From Costus lasius (Eukaryota > Streptophyta > Magnoliopsida > Zingiberales > Costaceae), in NCBI GenBank assembly GCA_027563935.2, contig CM050449.1, positions 47,590,507 through 47,654,506 of the forward strand: DNA of 64,000 bases, given 5' to 3'. This document shows, one piece after another, positions 59,967 through 64,000 of this stretch (positions are counted from its first letter, which is position 1; every line of letters begins with the position of its first letter). Below the pieces are notes generated by a model, which saw only the letters and a program-made list of their open reading frames with translations, made no database searches and was not told the origin of the DNA. Made by a program: the position numbers and the translations under genes.

Positions 59967-60090
59967 CAAAACTTTTTCTTTTTCTTTGATTTTGGTTTGT
60001 TTTTGCTTAGTTTACTTTGTTTAGAGATAACCCTTCCTTCTCTGATTTTTTAGCGATTTTTTGAGATTTTTTAGAATTTAGTTTATAAAA

Positions 60091-60540
60091 TACGGCAGTA
60101 CCATATTTTCTCGATGAACTCTCACGGTACCGTATTTCTGAACATTTTTGAACAGAATGTCGTTTTTTGGTTTTACAACAGTACCGTAGTCGCTTGCACG
60201 GTACTGTATTTTTGACCGGATTTAAACAGAAAGATTCTAACATTATACGGCGGTACCGTATTTTTAAGTAACTCTTTCACGGTACCGTATTTTTGGCCAT
60301 TTCTGAACAGAAAGTTTTTTTTGATTTTACGGCACTTCCGTGGATTCTTACACGGTACCGTAATTGTGAGAAATTTTTAACAGAAAATTTGTTCGAAATA
60401 CGATGGTACCGTATTTTCATACAGTGTCGTATTCTTCCGCATTTTCATGTACAAAACCTGTAGCAAAATTACGGCATGGCCGTATTCACCATACGGTACC
60501 GTATTTCACACCCGACCCTACGTATTCACGTGCCGTATTT
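60091..60540. repeat. Array of palindromic TACGGnACCGTA units in Athila-2
   Basis: About seven imperfect units of 60-80 bp each carry two self-complementary motifs: first TACGGCnGTACCGTA-like, then CACGGTACCGTATTT. They are separated by a TTTTGAACAGAAA-type spacer. ACGGTACCGTA occurs exactly at least four times. The same family of units lies within the Athila LTRs (3000-3170 and 6814-7100). Confidence 0.8.
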
Positions 60541-60963
60541 AGGGTTCAACGCACTGTTCTTAGGGTTTCTTCTCCCGATTTCGTGCCAACTTTCTGTTTT
60601 TCCTCAAGCATTCGCTTCCCAAAACTCCATGTGATCTTTCCCCTCAACTTTCATCCAATTCCAAGCAAAAATCCTGACGATTTCGAGCTCGATCACGATT
60701 ACTTCCAGGTCGCTGCCCTGTTTTCCGCCGAGTTTTCACCTCTTTCGATTCTTCTCTTCCGAGCGTCAATTGATTTGTTTCCAGGCTCAGAAATCTTCGG
60801 GGGAGAAAAGATATCACATTCCAAAAGGATCTGAAGCTCGATCTCAACTCAGAAATCCAGATTCTAAGCTTCAAACCCAGCCTGTTTTCTAGCCGCACGA
60901 TTTTGGTAACGCCAGTTCCTCAAAGTTTCCCCTGTTGTTCCTTATTTCTTTTTGCACTACAAT
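60541..60963 (+). other. Spacer before the downstream Athila ORF
   Basis: Pyrimidine-rich sequence (TTTCTTCTCCCGATTTCG, TCTTCTCTTCCGAGCG) resembling a 5' UTR and possibly an intron, since TTGTTTCCAG near 60774-60783 looks like an acceptor. It may serve as leader of a subgenomic transcript for the ORF at 60964. Small open frames in it have no recognisable product. Confidence 0.35.
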
Positions 60964-62382
60964 ATGGCACCGACCAAAAAGTTGGAATCAAAGAAGAAAG
61001 GAAAAGCCCCCGCTAAAACTCAGATGCCACCACCGAATCCCTTTGGTATCGTGTTTAGGGACGAGGAGCATGAACAGTGATATAACACGCTGCTTATTCG
61101 ACGCATTGTCAAAAGAAAATACATTGATATTAGAGCTTTAGAAATCCTTGGACTGAAAGACGATGTGTTTTGGATGTATGACAGGGTAGGGTTGAGAGAA
61201 TTTTTTGAAATTACATCTGAAACTTACGTACCTGTTGTTCTAGAAGTTCTAAGCAGTTTAGAAGTCAGTTGGGAAGAATACATGGATCACACCGCCGAGG
61301 GGGAAATCAGATTCAGGATGTTGAACGAAGAAAGAATGCTCACATTCAAGGAAATTCGACGCATATTCCACTTCCCACGGAAGGGGCGAACAGAACCACC
61401 CATTGGATTTCTTGAGCATATCTTTTGGGGTCAGATTTCCTCAGACAGTAGGTATTCAGCCTCAACAGCAAGGGCTTCAAAGATTTTGAACCTCTGCATC
61501 AGATATGCCCATCGCGTCCTTGCACACACGATATTCGGGCGAGGAGATAGTGATGGTATTCTCACTCACGCTGAATTATATTTACTCTGGAGTATGCTTC
61601 ATGGTTACACTATAGATATAGCTTTCTTTTTCATGAGACACCTTAGTAAGGTGTCAAGGGCTAAGAAAGGGGCTATAGTGATAGGAGGTTTCCTTACTCC
61701 TATAGCACTACATCTTGGGATTGCGCCCTATGGGATCGAGGTTGCTCGAGGCAACTCCAGGATAGATATTGAATCATGCATTGCGATGAAGATGATTCAG
61801 TGTGATGGGGACACTTATAGTTTGGTACTTCAGCCAGGTCTTCCCACATTTCCATTGCCTAACCCCGGACAGACCTCAGTACAGAGCCTTGAAAATTGGA
61901 AGCTATTACCCAGTTGTATATCCTATGCTACACCTGCACCAGAGACATCACTGCCACCACCACCTCCTGTTTTGGGTGATGACCAGTTTGGTATGAGTAT
62001 TGACTCCTCACCACCCAGAGTCACTGAGCCACCGCCTCCAGGAGCCGCCAGATCATCCTCATATCACGCAGCCCTAGATCAGAGAGGTTGGCAGAGTTAC
62101 CGAGACCCAGGGTTTCAGACTATCACTGCACAGTTGTACAGGTAGGAGCAGCGGATGGAGAGGGTGATTGGAGGCATAGGAGGGTTACACGAGCAGATAA
62201 GTCACATTCATATGGATATCGAGGCGTTGGGAAACTATATGGAAGACATGGGGAATTTTCTCTATGATTGTTTTGGCTACGAGGACCCCAGGAGAGGTGG
62301 TATCTATGGCGATGCAGGTGAGGGAGCATCTCATGATCCCATAGCTGTCGCCCCGGCTGAAGAAGACGAGGAAGAGACATAG
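60964..62382 (+). pseudogene. Athila downstream ORF (env-position ORF), two stops
   Basis: The frame starts at ATG 60964 with a Lys/Pro-rich basic N-terminus (MAPTKKLESKKKGKAPAK), then FGIVFRDEEHEQ followed by TGA (61078-61080). It continues in phase through the core: MYDRVGLREFF, YVPVVLEVLSSLE, FHFPRKG, LNLCIRYAHRVLAHTIFGRGD, ELYLLWSMLHGYTIDIAFFFMRHL and GGFLTPIALHLGI. A Pro-rich tail (SLPPPPPVLGDDQFG) leads to TAG (62143-62145), again followed by in-phase coding with a short coiled coil (LHEQISHIHMDIEALGNYMEDM) and an acidic end (EEDEEET, TAG near 62380-62382). This matches the ATHILA ORF-1 / plant transposon protein family in pattern. I see no signal peptide or clear membrane anchor, so an envelope role is not shown. 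No frameshifts are seen. Confidence 0.75.
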
Positions 62383-63143
62383 TCAGATGAGTAGGATTTT
62401 GTGAGTATCTCGCCCCTATTCTCATACTTTGTTTGAGTTCAATAATCCATGTTGATCTTACCCTCATGTAGAGAAGGATGACTTTGCAAACTTCTTGCCT
62501 CCTACTGCTACGGATTCTCGCTACTTGATTGCTATTGCTTCGAGACTTCAATTTGGTTATACCGACATATTTAGAGGATTTGCTATGATTTCTGTTCAAT
62601 TTGGTTGTATATGTGATATTTGATGTTCTGGATTGATGCTATGAGTTCGGTATACCATAGGATTTGTTTGGTATTTACTGGTTGTCATTGATGCACTTGA
62701 GTGGTTTGTTTATCTAAGAAAATACTGCCATTATCATGCCAAATTTTTTTTGATGATTTACATGTTGAAAAATTGAAATTAGGATTAGACCTATTATGAT
62801 GAGTTTATTTCTCTAATACATATCTACCTTTTGAAAAATTTTTCGTTGACCAATGGATGGGGTTTTGGATAAACATATTATCTGAGGAATTTGATTTTAA
62901 AGGGAAGTTACTTCTTTGAATAAAATTAGCATATGAGTGTAATTCTTGAATTGATATTGATAGATTAATTCAGTTGATGTTCATGCTATTTACTATTTGT
63001 TGGTAAAGGAGATTCCATGATCCAAACAAAGTGAGAACTCCCCTACTTGGCACTGAGAAAACCACAGTGGTACCAAATGACATGGGTTGAAGTATGAATA
63101 AAAGATGCATGTATTTATGTGGGTACACGCCATGAGAGAAATC
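62383..63143 (+). other. Athila-2 3' spacer
   Basis: Non-coding. Bases 62860-63130 match Athila-1 at 1970-2290, including ACTACTTCTTTGAATAAAA-like and ACTCCCCTACTTGGC segments. The polypurine tract and 3' LTR are missing because a copia LTR begins at 63144. Confidence 0.65.
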
Positions 63144-63866
63144 TGAAAGGGGGGGCGAAACCCTAAACGCATGCACTTCTAAAATTTTGCATGGGCGGAA
63201 ATAAGGATTTCAACATGATCGCATGTGGCATGAACATATGATTAACTTAAAGCCTTCATAGATCAACACAAAGATTTTACCATAGCCATTGTTTGGATGG
63301 CGACTTGGAAATAAGAGGGCGATGTGGCTCTCCTCCAAGGTGAACGCACACAAGATGGTGATGGCTTCCTTCTTGGCGTTCCTTGTGCTAGCAAAGCTCT
63401 CCAAGGTGTCCTAGCCGTGTGAGGAGAATGAGATGCTCTCTTGGCATTTTTTGAACCTCCTCCTTGGCGTGAAGTCTCTCTACCAAAATGAGAGGAGTCT
63501 CGAGAGTAGAAGATGGGCGACGAGAGAAGCGTTACCCTCGAACGTGGAGGCGTGCTTCTATTTTGGAAAAATTCAACTTCCAAAAATAGCAAGCCCTCAA
63601 CGCATGATGCGTTCACTCCAAGTGAACCGATCGCATCCTCTTCTCCCTTTGAACCATGCGTTCATATAATGAACCGGTTCTATAGAATTTGGTTCAAAGA
63701 CCAAATCAAACCAAGACTTGGTTTAGATCATACAAAACCAAAAAGGCTCAAGATCTAACCATACATCTCTTGATGCTCTTGATCTCATGGATCAAGCATC
63801 AATTCTCTCGATCGAAGCTTACCGATCTCAAGCCCTAATCAATCAAACATGATCAGACCAGATCTC
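63144..63866 (-). repeat. Minus-strand copia LTR of the A/C family, interrupted
   Basis: It starts TGAAAGGGGGGGCGAAACCC, the reverse complement of an A/C-type LTR end with a small internal deletion. It runs through segments matching A at about 9890-10560 (for example AAGCTTACCGATCTCAAGCC). It stops at AGATCTC where another LTR begins. The rest of the element lies beyond the window. Confidence 0.8.
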
Positions 63867-64000
63867 TGAAGAGTCCCCTTCGAGGGGGAGCAAAACCCTA
63901 AAGTGGCGCAATCAAAGTAGGGGGCAGCGGATAAAGGGTTTCATAGATCGAAGAGCATGTATCATATGATCAACTTAACAAAAACCGATTGTAAAAGAAG
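63867..64000 (-). repeat. Second minus-strand copia LTR nested in the previous one
   Basis: It starts TGAAGAGTCCCCTTCGAGGG, the reverse complement of an LTR end like that of C (GGGGACTCC), followed by AGCAAAACCCTAAAG and an inverse match to C near 41690-41790 (AACCGATTG). It runs off the right edge, so element type and TSD cannot be completed; the left TSD would be ATCTC. Confidence 0.7.

Larger units (their letters stand above)
53551..63143 (+). mobile_element. Athila-2: Athila-like Ty3/gypsy element, 5' LTR truncated, 3' LTR absent
   Basis: Layout: partial 5' LTR, tRNA-Asp primer site, gag, pol (protease, RT, RNase H, integrase), Athila stem-loop, palindrome-rich spacer, downstream Athila ORF and 3' spacer. 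The order protease-RT-RNase H-integrase and the tRNA-Asp primer identify the Athila/Tat branch. At least six stops and three or four frameshifts break gag-pol. The 3' end is cut at 63144 by a minus-strand copia LTR, so LTR dating is not possible here. Confidence 0.9.

Noticed and set aside
60964..62382. Calling the downstream Athila ORF an envelope glycoprotein gene
   Set aside because: Its position fits, but I see no signal peptide, cleavage site or clear membrane anchor; the fold family is that of the Athila ORF-1 type proteins.

Overview
This window reads as a transposable-element graveyard from the nuclear genome of a flowering plant. I see no host gene. The evidence is Ty1/copia and Ty3/gypsy (Athila-type) gag, protease, integrase, reverse transcriptase and RNase H domains, plant-type tRNA primer sites (initiator-Met and Asp), long LTRs of 1.7 to 3 kb, and 5-bp target-site duplications (TSDs). 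The long copia LTRs resemble those common in monocots, but the sequence does not prove the clade.

Layout. Bases 1-4457 are the 3' part of an Athila-like element, called Athila-1, with its 3' LTR. Bases 4458-5959 are unassigned and hold an unrecognised minus-strand frame. Bases 5960-49456 all lie inside one old, 5'-truncated copia element, B. B was hit repeatedly: by an Athila-type solo LTR in gag (6562-8387), by young copia element A between protease and integrase (8918-18003), and twice in its 3' LTR, by element E (22476-37117) and copia element C (37176-49304). E is itself split by minus-strand copia element D (24768-34045). C's 5' LTR is split by a 2955-bp solo LTR, G (37277-40231). A, C, D, E, G and the downstream solo LTR F (49870-51839) each have a perfect 5-bp TSD, so the order of events can be read directly: B, then E, then D; and B, then C, then G. 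By-eye LTR divergence agrees: E about 5%, D about 1.7%, A and C about 0.6%.

From 51845 there is an unassigned stretch, then an inverted fragment related to E (about 52300-53550), then Athila-2 (53551-63143). Athila-2 has a truncated 5' LTR, a tRNA-Asp primer site, gag, pol, a palindrome-rich spacer and a downstream Athila ORF, all broken by stops and frameshifts. The right edge (63144-64000) holds two nested minus-strand copia LTRs.

No element here looks autonomous. A and C keep full-length 1301-codon polyprotein frames, each with three nonsense codons at different sites. The most unusual item is E: a compact LTR element with an initiator-Met primer site and a single retropepsin-like reading frame, without reverse transcriptase or integrase. 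Apart from the D insertion that frame is open. I also see candidate RNA structures with compensatory changes in the copia leaders and in the Athila LTRs. Divergence figures are hand counts from the printed sequence and should be treated as approximate.
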